Assembly: GCA_963740555.1 (NCBI GenBank)
Contig: CAVUES010000003.1
Span: forward strand, 310,001-374,000
Direction of reading: 5' to 3'
Source of the DNA: Mayfieldus sp963740555
GTDB taxonomy: Bacteria; Actinomycetota; Thermoleophilia; Solirubrobacterales; 70-9
Length of the DNA stretch: 64,000 nt
The notes under the pieces are model-generated. The model worked only from the letters and a program-made list of their open reading frames with translations, made no database searches and was not told the origin of the DNA. Shown here one piece after another: positions 45,033-53,342 of the stretch. Position 1 is the stretch's first letter, and the number at the start of each line of letters is the position of its first letter. The position numbers and the translations under genes were made by a program.

Positions 45033-45816
45033 GCTGCTTCATCAGGCCGATCACCTCGTCGACCGTGCCCGGCTTGGCGTCGGAGACGAGGCGACCGTCG
45101 CGCAGGGTCAGCAGGCGATCCGCATATGTCGCCGCATCGGGATCGTGGGTGACCATGATCACCGTCTGCTCGAACTCGTCGACGGCCTGGCGCAGCAGCT
45201 TCAGCACGTCATGCGAAGCCTTCGAGTCGAGGTTGCCGGTCGGCTCGTCGGCGAACACGACCGCGGGCTTGGAGACCAGCGCCCGGGCGACGGCGACCCG
45301 CTGCTGCTGGCCGCCGGATAGCTCCGAGGGCCGGTGGGTGCGGCGGTCCTCGAGGCCGACGGTCCTGATCAGCTGCTCGAGCCACGCCTGGTCGGGCTTG
45401 CGGCCGGCGATCGAGAGCGGCAGGACCAGGTTCTCCTCCGCGGTCAGCACCGGCAGCAGGTTGAAGAACTGAAAGACGAAGCCGAGCTTGTCGCGGCGCA
45501 GCTTGGTCAGCTCGGCGTCGTCGAGGCCGGTGATATCGGTGCCGTCGATCAGCACGGTGCCGCCGGTCGGGGTGTCGAGCCCGGCGAGGATGTGCATCAG
45601 GGTCGACTTGCCCGACCCCGACGGCCCCATGATCGCGGTGTAGCGGTCGCGCTGGAAGTCGACGCTGACGTCGCTGAGCGCATCGACCGCGGCGTCGCCT
45701 TCGCCGAAGCGGCGGCTGACCCCGCGGGCGGCGACGATCGTGCCGTCAGGGGAGGCGGGGGCCGCGCCGTCCTGCGCCTGCGCGGTCTGGCTCTGTTGTG
45801 GCGTTGGATCGGCCAT
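45025..45816 (-). CDS. ABC exporter ATP-binding protein, MacB/LolD-like
   Basis: A 263-residue ATPase (from the ATG at 45816; one at 45825 would add three residues). An unstructured tail (PTPQQSQTAQAQDGAAPASP) precedes the domain. Motifs: Walker A GPSGSGKST, FVFQFFNLLPVLTAEENL (Q loop), LSGGQQQRVAVARAL, VVFADEPTGNLDS and VTHDP. It pairs with the permease gene that overlaps its stop. Together they would form an exporter of lipids, peptides or drugs; the cargo cannot be told. This ATPase is intact although the permease is not. Confidence 0.9.
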   Translation of the reverse strand: MADPTPQQSQTAQAQDGAAPASPDGTIVAARGVSRRFGEGDAAVDALSDVSVDFQRDRYTAIMGPSGSGKSTLMHILAGLDTPTGGTVLIDGTDITGLDDAELTKLRRDKLGFVFQFFNLLPVLTAEENLVLPLSIAGRKPDQAWLEQLIRTVGLEDRRTHRPSELSGGQQQRVAVARALVSKPAVVFADEPTGNLDSKASHDVLKLLRQAVDEFEQTVIMVTHDPDAATYADRLLTLRDGRLVSDAKPGTVDEVIGLMKQLD

Positions 45817-45890
45817 CCGTGACATCCCCCGTCGCATTCATGGACAGCTTCAACGTAGCGACTCGGGCGCCCCGGCGTCGCCCGATTTCG

Positions 45891-46343
45891 TTAACCGGAC
45901 CCGGTCTCGAGGATCGAGCAGGGGAACGGAAAGGTGATCGACTTATTCGAGCCGGGCGGGCGACTCGTCGGATAGGTGATCTTCAGGCGCGTGAAGAGCT
46001 TGATGCCGATTGGCTTGCAGAGGCGGGGGCGGAAGAGGTTGACGGTCGCCGGATCGTTCCGGAAGTGCCCCGCGGCGCAGTTGGGGTGGCAGGTGTTGGT
46101 CTGTGCGGTGCCGCTGCCGGCGGCCTTCTTCTGGCCCCAATGGGACCACTGGATCCCGTTGACGACCAGGCCGTTGTCGGCGCAGGCGGCAACCACGTGG
46201 CTGGGCTTGTAGCGGGCGTTGGTGCACTTGCTGGGGAAGAAGACCTTGTGCTTGGCGGCGGACGCGTCAACCGCAAGGCCCACCGTCAGCAGGGCGGCGG
46301 CGAGTAGTGCCGGCAGTGCGATGCGGGACTTCGAACGGCTCAC
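45891..46343 (-). CDS. Secreted protein of unknown function
   Basis: A 150-residue protein with a signal peptide (SRSKSRIALPALLAAALLTVGLAVDASA). The mature part holds six cysteines (KCTNARY, AACADNG, NTCHPNCAAG, LCKPIG, PFPCS) and the motif VVNGIQWSHWGQKKAAGSGTAQTN. I have seen this type of small secreted protein repeatedly in actinobacteria but know no function. I place the start at the GTG at 46343; the frame runs further upstream but lies opposite other sequence and loses the signal peptide. Confidence 0.65.
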   Translation of the reverse strand: MSRSKSRIALPALLAAALLTVGLAVDASAAKHKVFFPSKCTNARYKPSHVVAACADNGLVVNGIQWSHWGQKKAAGSGTAQTNTCHPNCAAGHFRNDPATVNLFRPRLCKPIGIKLFTRLKITYPTSRPPGSNKSITFPFPCSILETGSG

Positions 46344-46378
46344 TGCCTGCAGACTAGCCCCAGCTGCTGTGGTCCGGC

Positions 46379-46900
46379 TCAGGGACAGCCGAAGGTGCCG
46401 GCTTTGACGCCCTGCCAGAAAGTCTTGAAGGTGCCGGTCTGCACCTTGCGCATGGCCGGCGGGCCGATCGGTTCGCCGGTGGCAGGGTCGAAGGGGTCGT
46501 CCACGAACTGCGGCGAGTCCGGCTTTGCCGGAGCGGAGACGAAGTTGCCCTCGACGAAGGCGAGGCAGTCGTAGGAGGGGCCCGTGACCTCCTCGATCGC
46601 CTTCTCCATGTCGGCGATATGCGAATGCCGCGTCGCGTCGTAGCAGTAGGGCCATCCGTCGTCGCCGGCGTCGTTCTGCTGGCACGTGGCCCAGATCAGG
46701 TCGAGGGCGCACTTAGCCCTTCCGCTGACGCCGAAGTTCTTCGTGCAATTGAAGATCACCGGATCGCCGGTGCTCTGGTGGACGACGAAAATGTTGTCGC
46801 CGAAGCCCTTGTCGTCGTAGCTGCCCCAGTTACACCCGGCGATGAACAGAGCCGCCACGACGAGCGAAGCCAAGACAGATGCTTTGAGCCGTTTGGACAT
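46379..46900 (-). CDS. Lipoprotein of unknown function
   Basis: A 173-residue protein with signal and lipobox (LASLVVAALFIAGC). The mature region is acidic and rich in Cys (NCTKNFG, KCALDLIWATCQQN, YCYDATRH, CLAFVE, final GC). It ends 36 bases before the preceding secreted-protein gene, same strand, so the two may be co-transcribed. An alternative TTG at 46912 would add four residues. No family recognised. Confidence 0.65.
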   Translation of the reverse strand: MSKRLKASVLASLVVAALFIAGCNWGSYDDKGFGDNIFVVHQSTGDPVIFNCTKNFGVSGRAKCALDLIWATCQQNDAGDDGWPYCYDATRHSHIADMEKAIEEVTGPSYDCLAFVEGNFVSAPAKPDSPQFVDDPFDPATGEPIGPPAMRKVQTGTFKTFWQGVKAGTFGCP

Positions 46901-47014
46901 CGGGGCGCTCAACGCTAGTTGGGTGCGGCGCCGACTTCATCTGGAGTAATCGGTAACTGGGACTGAACTTCGGTCAGTTCAGGCGAGGGCCGAATCGGCT
47001 CGCCCGGTCGGGGC

Positions 47015-47215
47015 TCAGTGGACGATCAGATAGACGCCGCCGGAGATCGCCGCGATCACCAGCAGCAGCGGCAGCACCGAGAGCAGGATCCCGAGCAGCG
47101 CGACGACGCCCGAGAACAGCGCCAGCAGTGCGCCGACGAGTCCGGCGAACAGGCCCTTGAGGACCTCGATGACGCCGTGCTGGGGGCTGCGGGACCGTGA
47201 GGCGGGCTCGGGCAC
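47015..47215 (-). CDS. Small hydrophobic membrane protein
   Basis: A 66-residue frame with a basic N-terminus (ASRSRSPQHG) and a long hydrophobic run from about residue 22 (LFAGLVGALLALFSGVVALLG, then LLSVLPLLLVIAAISGGVYLIVH), enough for two membrane spans. It could be a small membrane protein; no homologue is known to me. Confidence 0.45.
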   Translation of the reverse strand: MPEPASRSRSPQHGVIEVLKGLFAGLVGALLALFSGVVALLGILLSVLPLLLVIAAISGGVYLIVH

Positions 47216-47255
47216 AACACAGATGCTAGAGCGCGGTGCGCACGAGCACGCGCCC

Positions 47256-48227
47256 TCAGGCGACCGCGCAGACGACCCCGGTTTCCTCGAGGACGCGGAA
47301 GCTGCGCGCGATCTGAGGAGTCTGCGTGGACACGGTGATATGCAGATAGGTCTTCAGGGGGTGGGCGCTGTGCTTGGAAATTCGAAGGGCCCTCGATGCC
47401 CGCTCGTCCACAGCCCTTCGTCCCTTCAACAGCTGCCGGCGCAGCGCCGCCATGGTGGGAGGCGCTTGCACCTCTGCATAGCGGCGCGAATACCACCTCT
47501 CGATCTCGAACTGGCGTTGCGGCGAGATGCTCCAAGACTCGACCACGTGATCGGAGTGCCGGCGGCAGACCCGTTCCACCCTTTTCAGGTAGGCATTTTG
47601 CTCTGGCGTCAGCCGAGAAAGAGGCGGGACATAGCTTGACTGCGTCGAGCCGGCGGAATGCCTAGGGGCCGCGGAGAGCACGAGCACGAACACCAAGCCG
47701 GAGATCGCCCAGATCGCCGGGTAGACGATCCGCAGGCGGGAAGGTCGTGGCCGAGTCGAATGCTCAGCCCTCCCGACCGTGGTTGACCCCGCTAGATCGC
47801 CAATCCTCTGCCGGCGCCGCCCGCTCGCGACAAGGGCGATGAGGGCGATGAACGGCTCCTCGAAGATGCGGATCACGTTTCTGGCCGCGACGGAGTTGGC
47901 TTTCGCAGGGGCGCCATCGCGGCCCACCACTCGCAAGCCCGAGGCCCGCTTGCCGATCGTCTGCCCGGTAGTCACCTCGCAGAGAAAGAAGTAGGTGACC
48001 GTCCCCCAAAGCACGACCGCAACCCAGGTGATCCCATGCAGGGCCAGCTTGAGAATCATGCTCGCGGCGAATATCACCAACCCGTCGAGCAGTCGGGCGC
48101 CGAGTCGGCGCGCGTCCAACGACCGAAGATTGGCTACCGCGTCGGGACATGACCTAATCCCTTCGTGCCCAGTGGCCGAAGGTGCTTCCCGAGCCCCCCC
48201 TACGGCGTCCACGCGGTCTTCTCGCAC
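47256..48227 (-). CDS. RDD-family membrane protein with extracytoplasmic tail
   Basis: About 323 residues. After a weak N-terminal tail, LDARRLGARLLDGLVIFAASMIL is the RDD signature; VAVVLWGTVTYFFL and TTGQTIGKRASGLRVVGRDG complete the domain, then NVIRIFEEPFIALIALVA. A third span (YPAIWAISGLVFVLVLSAA) leads to a roughly 130-residue exterior domain (LTPEQNAYLKRVERVCRRH...RYAEVQAPP), which is helical and basic. The reading frame extends far upstream opposite the amidotransferase gene, so I put the start at the GTG at 48227 (a GTG at 48212 is equally possible). RDD proteins are thought to transport small solutes or protect against salt; role unproven. Confidence 0.7.
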   Translation of the reverse strand: MREDRVDAVGGAREAPSATGHEGIRSCPDAVANLRSLDARRLGARLLDGLVIFAASMILKLALHGITWVAVVLWGTVTYFFLCEVTTGQTIGKRASGLRVVGRDGAPAKANSVAARNVIRIFEEPFIALIALVASGRRRQRIGDLAGSTTVGRAEHSTRPRPSRLRIVYPAIWAISGLVFVLVLSAAPRHSAGSTQSSYVPPLSRLTPEQNAYLKRVERVCRRHSDHVVESWSISPQRQFEIERWYSRRYAEVQAPPTMAALRRQLLKGRRAVDERASRALRISKHSAHPLKTYLHITVSTQTPQIARSFRVLEETGVVCAVA

Positions 48228-48314
48228 CTGACTATCTTCGGCATGAGAACGGCGACGCTTGACGAAATGCGAGATTTGCCCACCCTCTAGGCTCAGGTGG
48301 CTGACAGGGAAGTC

Positions 48315-49019
48315 ATGCGCGCACTCGCAATCGTCCACCAGCCCGACGCCGGACCAGGCGTCTTCGCCGACGCGTTCGCCGAGCACGGCGTCCAGCTCGA
48401 CAGATGGGAGATCGGCGCCGGCGCCCAGCCGCCTGCCGATCCGCGCGACTACGACGCGGTGCTGACCTTCGGTGGCGCGATGCACGCCGACCAGGAGGAC
48501 GAGTACCCCTGGCTTCACTTCGAGAAGGACCTGCTCAGCGGGATGCTGGACCGCGAGATCCCGCTGCTCGCCGTCTGCCTCGGCGCCCAGCTGTTGGCCG
48601 ACGCGGTCTGGGCGCCGCCGCATAAGGCAGGCGAGCCGGAGATCGGCTGGCATGAGGTCGAGGTGACCGCCGAGGGCGCCGAGGACCCGCTCCTCGGCCC
48701 GCTCGCCCCCAGCTTCGAGGCCTTTCAGTGGCACAGCTACGAGGCGCCGCTGCCCTCCGGCGCCACCGCGCTGGCCACGAGCCCGGTCTGCCTGCAGGCC
48801 TACCGGATCGGCGACGTCGCCTGGGGGATCCAGTTCCACGCCGAGGTCAGCGCCGCCGACGCCGAGCATTGGATCGACGACTGGGAGTCGCACCCCTCGG
48901 CGGTCGAGAGCGGCCTCGACCCCGAGGCGCTGCGGGAGGAGACGCGCGAGCGGATCGAGGGCTGGAACCGGCTCGGGCGCGAGCTCTGCGGGCGCTTCAT
49001 CGACGCCGCGGCGAATTAG
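48315..49019 (+). CDS. GMP-synthase-like class I glutamine amidotransferase
   Basis: A 234-residue stand-alone amidotransferase domain. The nucleophile is the Cys of LLAVCLGAQLLADAV; the His/Glu partners are in WGIQFHAEVS; and the oxyanion loop is in TFGGAMHADQEDEYPWL. These GATase1 proteins (Guaa-like domain) are usually separate enzymes of unknown substrate rather than real GMP synthases. The ATG at 48315 follows AGGGA by four bases and gives the normal start MRALAIVHQPDAGPG. It diverges from the RDD gene, with fewer than 90 bases between them. Confidence 0.88.
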   Translation: MRALAIVHQPDAGPGVFADAFAEHGVQLDRWEIGAGAQPPADPRDYDAVLTFGGAMHADQEDEYPWLHFEKDLLSGMLDREIPLLAVCLGAQLLADAVWAPPHKAGEPEIGWHEVEVTAEGAEDPLLGPLAPSFEAFQWHSYEAPLPSGATALATSPVCLQAYRIGDVAWGIQFHAEVSAADAEHWIDDWESHPSAVESGLDPEALREETRERIEGWNRLGRELCGRFIDAAAN

Positions 49020-49109
49020 CCACGGCCGATCCGTGACGCGGTCGACTCTGTTCGGCCGTATTCGTCGCGTGATCGGTGATGTAACTTCGCCTGGATGCGG
49101 ACTGAGATG

Positions 49110-49376
49110 AGCCACCGCCTACAGATCACGCTTACCGACGACCAATACCGGCGGCTGAAGCAGGAGAGCGCCCGTACAGGTGCGTCGCTCGCCCAGCTGG
49201 TCCGACAAGCGATGGATGTTCTCTATCCGACGACGCGCTCCCCGGTCGGATCGGTGGAACAAAGGCGAAAGTGGGCGGACGAGGGCGCTGGGGCTTGGGC
49301 AGACCGCGATGACGGCAGTGACCCGTACGAGGAATGGCGCCGGCTTCGGCCCCCGCTCGGGCCCATGCCGGAGTGA
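49110..49376 (+). CDS. Ribbon-helix-helix antitoxin-like protein
   Basis: An 88-residue protein: SHRLQITLTDDQYRRLKQESARTGASLAQLVRQAMD is a ribbon-helix-helix domain, the DNA-binding half of VapB-type antitoxins. The tail (ADRDDGSDPYEEWRRLRPPLG) is acidic and would bind a toxin. It is followed with a four-base overlap by a broken PIN-domain toxin gene. An in-frame ATG at 49095 would extend it by five residues. Confidence 0.75.
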   Translation, partial: SHRLQITLTDDQYRRLKQESARTGASLAQLVRQAMDVLYPTTRSPVGSVEQRRKWADEGAGAWADRDDGSDPYEEWRRLRPPLGPMPE

Positions 49377-49589
49377 CGAGACTGCTCGACAGCGATGTAT
49401 TGATCGATTACCTGCGGCGGGTGCCAGCGGCCGTCAAACATGTCCACCCGCTGCTCGTCGCTGGGGAGGCGGCGGCCTCGCCGACTACCTGATCGCCGCC
49501 ACCGCCGTGCTGCTCGGCGCCGAGCTCTGGACGCAGAACCCGCGCCATTCCCGATGTTCGACGGGCTCGAGCCTCCCTACGCCCGATAG
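49373..49589 (+). pseudogene. Broken PIN-domain (VapC-type) toxin gene
   Basis: Starting at a GTG in the antitoxin stop (GTGA), the frame reads TRLLDSDVLIDYLRRVPAAV, the PIN N-terminus with its first Asp, then stops after about 40 residues. The PIN C-terminus is in another frame (GLADYLIAATAVLLGAELWTQNPRH) and, after a further shift, FPMFDGLEPPYAR with a TAG at 49587. The middle of the usual 130-residue toxin, with the second and third acidic residues, is absent. So the toxin is dead by deletion plus two frameshifts, while the antitoxin is whole. Confidence 0.75.
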
Positions 49590-49665
49590 CTAGTGCAGCT
49601 TCGCTTCGCGCGGCTGGGACCTCTGGCGACAGCGGTCGCTCGGAGTTAGGACTTGATCGGCCCGG

Positions 49666-50139
49666 CTAGTGCGGACCCACGCCAACGGGGGCGTCGGCGG
49701 GCACCGAGGAGCTGGCAAGGAGCTGGCTGTGCAGATGAAGGCCCTCGGCGAAGCAGAAGAAAAGAGCTTCCTCGAGCGTGCATCCTTGCTGTTCGGCGAT
49801 CTCGCGGGCGGTGGCCCAAACCCGCCGCTTTGCGTTCTCGATTGTCTTCGGCTCGGCGTCGGCACTGCGACAGAGGGCGTCGAACTCGGCTTCGAGGTCC
49901 GCGAAGTAGAAGGCCTGCCCGTTGCGGCGGGCCTTGGCTCTGCGAACCGACGCCTCGGCGACGCGATCGGCGCGACTCCAACCCACCCCCTGCGCGACAA
50001 GCTGCTCGATCAGCTGGGCGCGGCCGGTTTCCGCCGCCGCCAGCCGCCTCAGATCCGATTGCGGAGCCGATTGCGGAGCCGGCGCCTCTGGAGGCGCATG
50101 CTCGACCGTGGCGGCGCTGGCGCTTGTCTGGACAGACAT
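49666..50139 (-). CDS. Protein of unknown function, helical
   Basis: A 157-residue protein with a low-complexity N-terminus (ASAATVEHAPPEAPAPQSAPQS) and a helical core (AQLIEQLVAQGVGWSRADRVAEASVRRAKARRNGQAFYFADLEAEFDALC...ENAKRRVWATAREIAEQQGCTLEEALFFCFAEGLHL). No family recognised. The ATG at 50139 is one codon inside the longest frame. It lies 42 bases before, and opposite in order to, nothing it obviously belongs with; the subtilase gene upstream is on the same strand. Confidence 0.55.
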   Translation of the reverse strand: MSVQTSASAATVEHAPPEAPAPQSAPQSDLRRLAAAETGRAQLIEQLVAQGVGWSRADRVAEASVRRAKARRNGQAFYFADLEAEFDALCRSADAEPKTIENAKRRVWATAREIAEQQGCTLEEALFFCFAEGLHLHSQLLASSSVPADAPVGVGPH

Positions 50140-50181
50140 CAATCATCTGATCGGCTCAAAAGGCCGCGGCCTTGAGCCGAT

Positions 50182-52386
50182 TCAGCCGATGATCCGCTTG
50201 ACGCGGAACTTCACGATCGCGGCGCTCGGATCGACGCCGCCGTCCGAGGCCACGGCCTTCACCTTCAGGACATGGCGACCCGGGAGCAGGCGCCGCACGA
50301 GCTTTCTCGCACAGGGGACGTAGGCGACCCTGTCGAGCTTGCACCGGAAGCTCGAGCCTGCCTCGGTGGAGCCGAACTTGAAGACGACCTTGGCGCGGTG
50401 CTTGCGAGTGCGAACGACCTTGCCCGGCTTGCGATTGAAGAAGGTGTTGGGCTTGCTTTTGGTGCTTGCGGTGCTGGTGCCGGAGCCCGAGCTGGACCCT
50501 GACCCGCCGCTCTCCCCGCCTCCGCCGCCGCCGGCCGGATTGGAGCCGGAGCTGATCAAAGCGCCGTACACGTTCAGCCGCCCGCCCGACACCGTGCTGC
50601 CGGCCAGATCCGGAACCGGGTCGACCGAGCTGAGCAACTCTGTCTTCACATCGGAAGCCGTGGCAGCGGGATTGTCGGAGAACAGCAGCGCTGCGGCGCC
50701 GGTCACCATCGGGGTGGCCATCGAGGTGCCGTCGAGGAACTCGTAGCCGTTGTCGCTGGGCGAGCCGTAACAGATCAGCTTGATGTCGTCCATGTGGACG
50801 CCATCGGCCACGGTCGCCGGATTGCCGTCGCTGGTCAGCGTCAGTTGCACCTGTACCGGGCCGCCGCCGTCGAACCCCGCGTTGAGCGGAATGAAGGCAT
50901 TGCGGCCCTGGCTGGAGGAGGTAAAGGTGAACTCGGAGTCATTGACGAGCGCACCGTTCAGCAGAACCGCGATCCTGAATGTGTCCCCAGCTCCGAGGGC
51001 CACCGAGCGGTAGTAATGCAGCTCGCAGCTCGAGTAGCCGGGGTCGAGGGTGACGGCGTTGGACGTCACCTCGCTGCTCGCGTTGGCCGCGTAGTCGCCG
51101 CCCGGCGAGTCGGTGATTCCGAACGAGGTCAACGGCGCCTCGTTGATCCGCGCCCAGTCCTGGGTGTTACCGGGCGTATTGGTCCACCTCGTTGCGAAGT
51201 CGTTTGCCTCGAAGTCGTCGGAGAAGAAATCCTTCTGCGAGGAGGTGCTGTAGATGTTCACCCCCGGGGCACCCAGGTCGACCGAGCTGGCGCCGAAGTT
51301 TGAGAAGCTCGCTCGGCGGTCGGACTGGTCGGTCGCGGCGACGCAAATAAGGTTGTTGGCGGTGTAGCTGCCCCCCTGGTCGGCGTCGCACGGATAGTCG
51401 GGGGAAGTGTCGTTGTTGCTCCCGTCATTCCCGGCCGCGAAGACGTAGAGGGTGCCGGGATGGGAGTTGAGGGCTGAGGAGACCAGAGGGTCGGGTCCTC
51501 CTCCAGCAATCGAGCCGTTGACGACGCGCGCATCGTGGGCGGCCGCGTAGTTGATCGCATCGATCAAAGCGCTGTCCGGGCAGCCGCTGTCGTAGGCGCC
51601 GCAGATTCGCAGCGACATCAGGGCCGCATGCTGGGAGACGCCGGTGGTCCCGACCCCGTTGTTTCCTTCCGCCAGCGCGATGCCCGACACATGGGTCCCG
51701 TGGCCGCTGCGGTCGGTCGGATCGGCGTCCGGATTGAGGGTGCCGCCGTTATAGGCGTCCCCGATGAAGTCTGCGCCGTGAACGTCATCTACGAACCCGT
51801 TGCCGTCGTTGTCGGTGCCGTCAACGGTGGGGTCGCCGGGGTTGGTCCAGAGCTCGTTTACGAGGTCGAGGTGCTGAAGGTCGGCGCCCGTGTCCATCAC
51901 CGCGACCACCGTGCCGAGGTCGCCGGTGCCGAAGTTCCAGGCCGCGGGGGCCAGGATGTCGGCATTGGGGGTCCCGGTCACCCCGTTCACGGTCTGGCCG
52001 TCGTTGTAGAGGCCCCACTGGGTGCCGTTGAGGAAGTCGGGATCGTTCGGCAACGACGCAGGCTGGAAGATCTGATTTGGCTCGGCGAAGGCGACGCCGG
52101 GCTGCGCCTCGAGCTGGCGAACCGTCGCCGCCACCGAATCGCCGTCGGTGACCTTGAGCAATTGGGCCCGAGGCATGCCGAGCCCGTCGATCGGCTTCGT
52201 GCCGGCGTCGGCACGGGCCGCGGAGCGGTCGGCCGTCGAGCTGCCCGCCTCGTAGCGCACCAGCACCTGGCCCGGAACGGCATTCTCGCCCGCCGCGGCC
52301 GCGGATGCGGGCAGGCCAACCCCCAGCGCGGTCGCGATCGCGACAGCGACTGGCAGGCATCCAAGCATGCGCAGCGGGTGAGTCAT
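50182..52386 (-). CDS. Secreted subtilisin-like serine protease (S8) with an inserted beta domain
   Basis: A 734-residue exported protease. Signal peptide (LGCLPVAVAIATALGVGLPASAAAA), propeptide (VPGQVLVRYEAGSSTADRSA...QLEAQPGVAFAEPN), then the S8 catalytic domain with Asp in VVAVMDTGADLQHLDL, His in DRSGHGTHVSGIALAEG and Ser in LDGTSMATPMVTGAAALLF. Between the VDLGAPGVNIYSTSS strand and the Ser loop is an insert of about 130 residues (DFFSDDFEANDFATRWTN...VHMDDIKLICYG) resembling a carbohydrate-binding or jelly-roll module. The tail is a Gly/Ser linker and a beta domain (TRKHRAKVVFKFGSTEAGSSFRCKLDR). The ATG at 52386 fits the signal peptide better than the longer frame from 52440. Confidence 0.9.
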   Translation of the reverse strand: MTHPLRMLGCLPVAVAIATALGVGLPASAAAAGENAVPGQVLVRYEAGSSTADRSAARADAGTKPIDGLGMPRAQLLKVTDGDSVAATVRQLEAQPGVAFAEPNQIFQPASLPNDPDFLNGTQWGLYNDGQTVNGVTGTPNADILAPAAWNFGTGDLGTVVAVMDTGADLQHLDLVNELWTNPGDPTVDGTDNDGNGFVDDVHGADFIGDAYNGGTLNPDADPTDRSGHGTHVSGIALAEGNNGVGTTGVSQHAALMSLRICGAYDSGCPDSALIDAINYAAAHDARVVNGSIAGGGPDPLVSSALNSHPGTLYVFAAGNDGSNNDTSPDYPCDADQGGSYTANNLICVAATDQSDRRASFSNFGASSVDLGAPGVNIYSTSSQKDFFSDDFEANDFATRWTNTPGNTQDWARINEAPLTSFGITDSPGGDYAANASSEVTSNAVTLDPGYSSCELHYYRSVALGAGDTFRIAVLLNGALVNDSEFTFTSSSQGRNAFIPLNAGFDGGGPVQVQLTLTSDGNPATVADGVHMDDIKLICYGSPSDNGYEFLDGTSMATPMVTGAAALLFSDNPAATASDVKTELLSSVDPVPDLAGSTVSGGRLNVYGALISSGSNPAGGGGGGESGGSGSSSGSGTSTASTKSKPNTFFNRKPGKVVRTRKHRAKVVFKFGSTEAGSSFRCKLDRVAYVPCARKLVRRLLPGRHVLKVKAVASDGGVDPSAAIVKFRVKRIIG

Positions 52387-52537
52387 CAACTCGATCAACT
52401 TATCGGCGCCATCCGTGGCTTTGATTACCCACAAACCCACAAACCCCGGGCAGGGGGCGGTTCCACGCTCGATCGCGTGCTCTAGACGCCTATACGAGGT
52501 CTCTCGGCGCGGCCCTGCCTGGGATCCTGCCTGCCGC

Positions 52538-53134
52538 TCAGTAGCCGAGCGGGTGCCGGACTATGTAGCCCCGGTGGCGGCGCCGGTTCTTGTGCCAGCG
52601 CGGCCCGCTGATCCCGCGGTGATTGCCCGAGGTGTCCCAGCGCAGCCCCGCGATCACCGCGTAGGTGTGGCCGGCGTTGGCGTAGACGGTGATCCAGCGG
52701 CCGCGCCCACGCGATCCCCAGCGCTCGAGCCCGGTCGAGTCCATGGGGGAGTCGAGGAATCCGCCGCCATGCAGCGCGTAGCTCACCGCGCCGGAGCAGT
52801 CATAGCCGCTCGAGGCCCAGGCCTTGTGGCCGCCGCCCCAGACATAGGGACGGGTGCCGATCCGATTCGCGGCCGCGATGACCGCCTGCACCGCGGGCGG
52901 GGCGCTGGCCGGCGCAACCGCCAGCCCGTTGACGATCCGCGCCTTGGTGCCGGGCGTGGTCGCCGTCGGCGCCGGTGTGGTCGTCGTTGGTGGTGAGGTC
53001 GGCGGCGGCGGGGTCGGGCTGGGTGGCCCGACGCCACCCGAGTCCGCGGATGCCGGGGCGGCCGCCAGAAGCGCAGCCGACGCGGCGCCGGCGGCCACCA
53101 GAACAGCCTTCGAACGAATGCCAGGGAAATCCAA
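52538..53134 (-). CDS. NlpC/P60-type peptidoglycan hydrolase under a c-di-AMP riboswitch
   Basis: A 198-residue secreted protein. Signal peptide (VLVAAGAASAALLAAAPASA), a Pro/Thr-rich linker (PPPPTSPPTTTTPAPTATTP), then an NlpC/P60-like domain: PYVWGGGHKAWASSGYDCSGAVSYALHGGG with the Cys nucleophile, and the His in GHTYAVIAGLRWDTSG. The final 30 residues are basic. Such enzymes cut stem-peptide bonds between the second and third residues. The c-di-AMP-binding leader upstream is typical for wall-hydrolase genes in actinobacteria and links wall remodelling to osmotic state. Confidence 0.88.
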   Translation of the reverse strand: MDFPGIRSKAVLVAAGAASAALLAAAPASADSGGVGPPSPTPPPPTSPPTTTTPAPTATTPGTKARIVNGLAVAPASAPPAVQAVIAAANRIGTRPYVWGGGHKAWASSGYDCSGAVSYALHGGGFLDSPMDSTGLERWGSRGRGRWITVYANAGHTYAVIAGLRWDTSGNHRGISGPRWHKNRRRHRGYIVRHPLGY

Positions 53135-53142
53135 CTTCGACA

Positions 53143-53262
53143 GCCTCCTTCTCGTGCCTGCGGGGTTAGCTGTCGGGCTGGCGCTGAAGGAGCTGCGCCC
53201 CCACCTCGGTGGGTTGGCCCCAAGAACCTGGGTCCCCCGCTCCCCTGCCCCTTAGGGCCGGG
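53143..53262 (-). promoter_or_regulatory. c-di-AMP (ydaO/yuaA) riboswitch
   Basis: On the minus strand the 3' part reads CCCGACAGCTAACCCCGCAG, followed by GCACGAGAAGGA, close to the conserved end of ydaO-type leaders ahead of actinobacterial wall-hydrolase genes. The 5' part contains GGGGGACCCAGGTTCTTGGG and the pseudoknot-region GGGGCCAACCCACCGAGGTGGGGGCG split over 53193-53224. It ends just before the ribosome site of the NlpC/P60-type gene. Ligand-bound RNA normally turns expression off. Confidence 0.8.
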
Positions 53263-53342
53263 AATTAGGCGTCGTTTTCAGTTGTTGACGGCGAAGAACA
53301 GCAAATCCGGCGGCTAGTTGCGCTGCCAACCAGAAGAATTCG

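Noticed and set aside
47256..49115. The full 619-codon minus-strand frame as one protein
   Set aside because: The upstream half lies opposite the amidotransferase gene, whose motifs are intact; only the RDD part is accepted.
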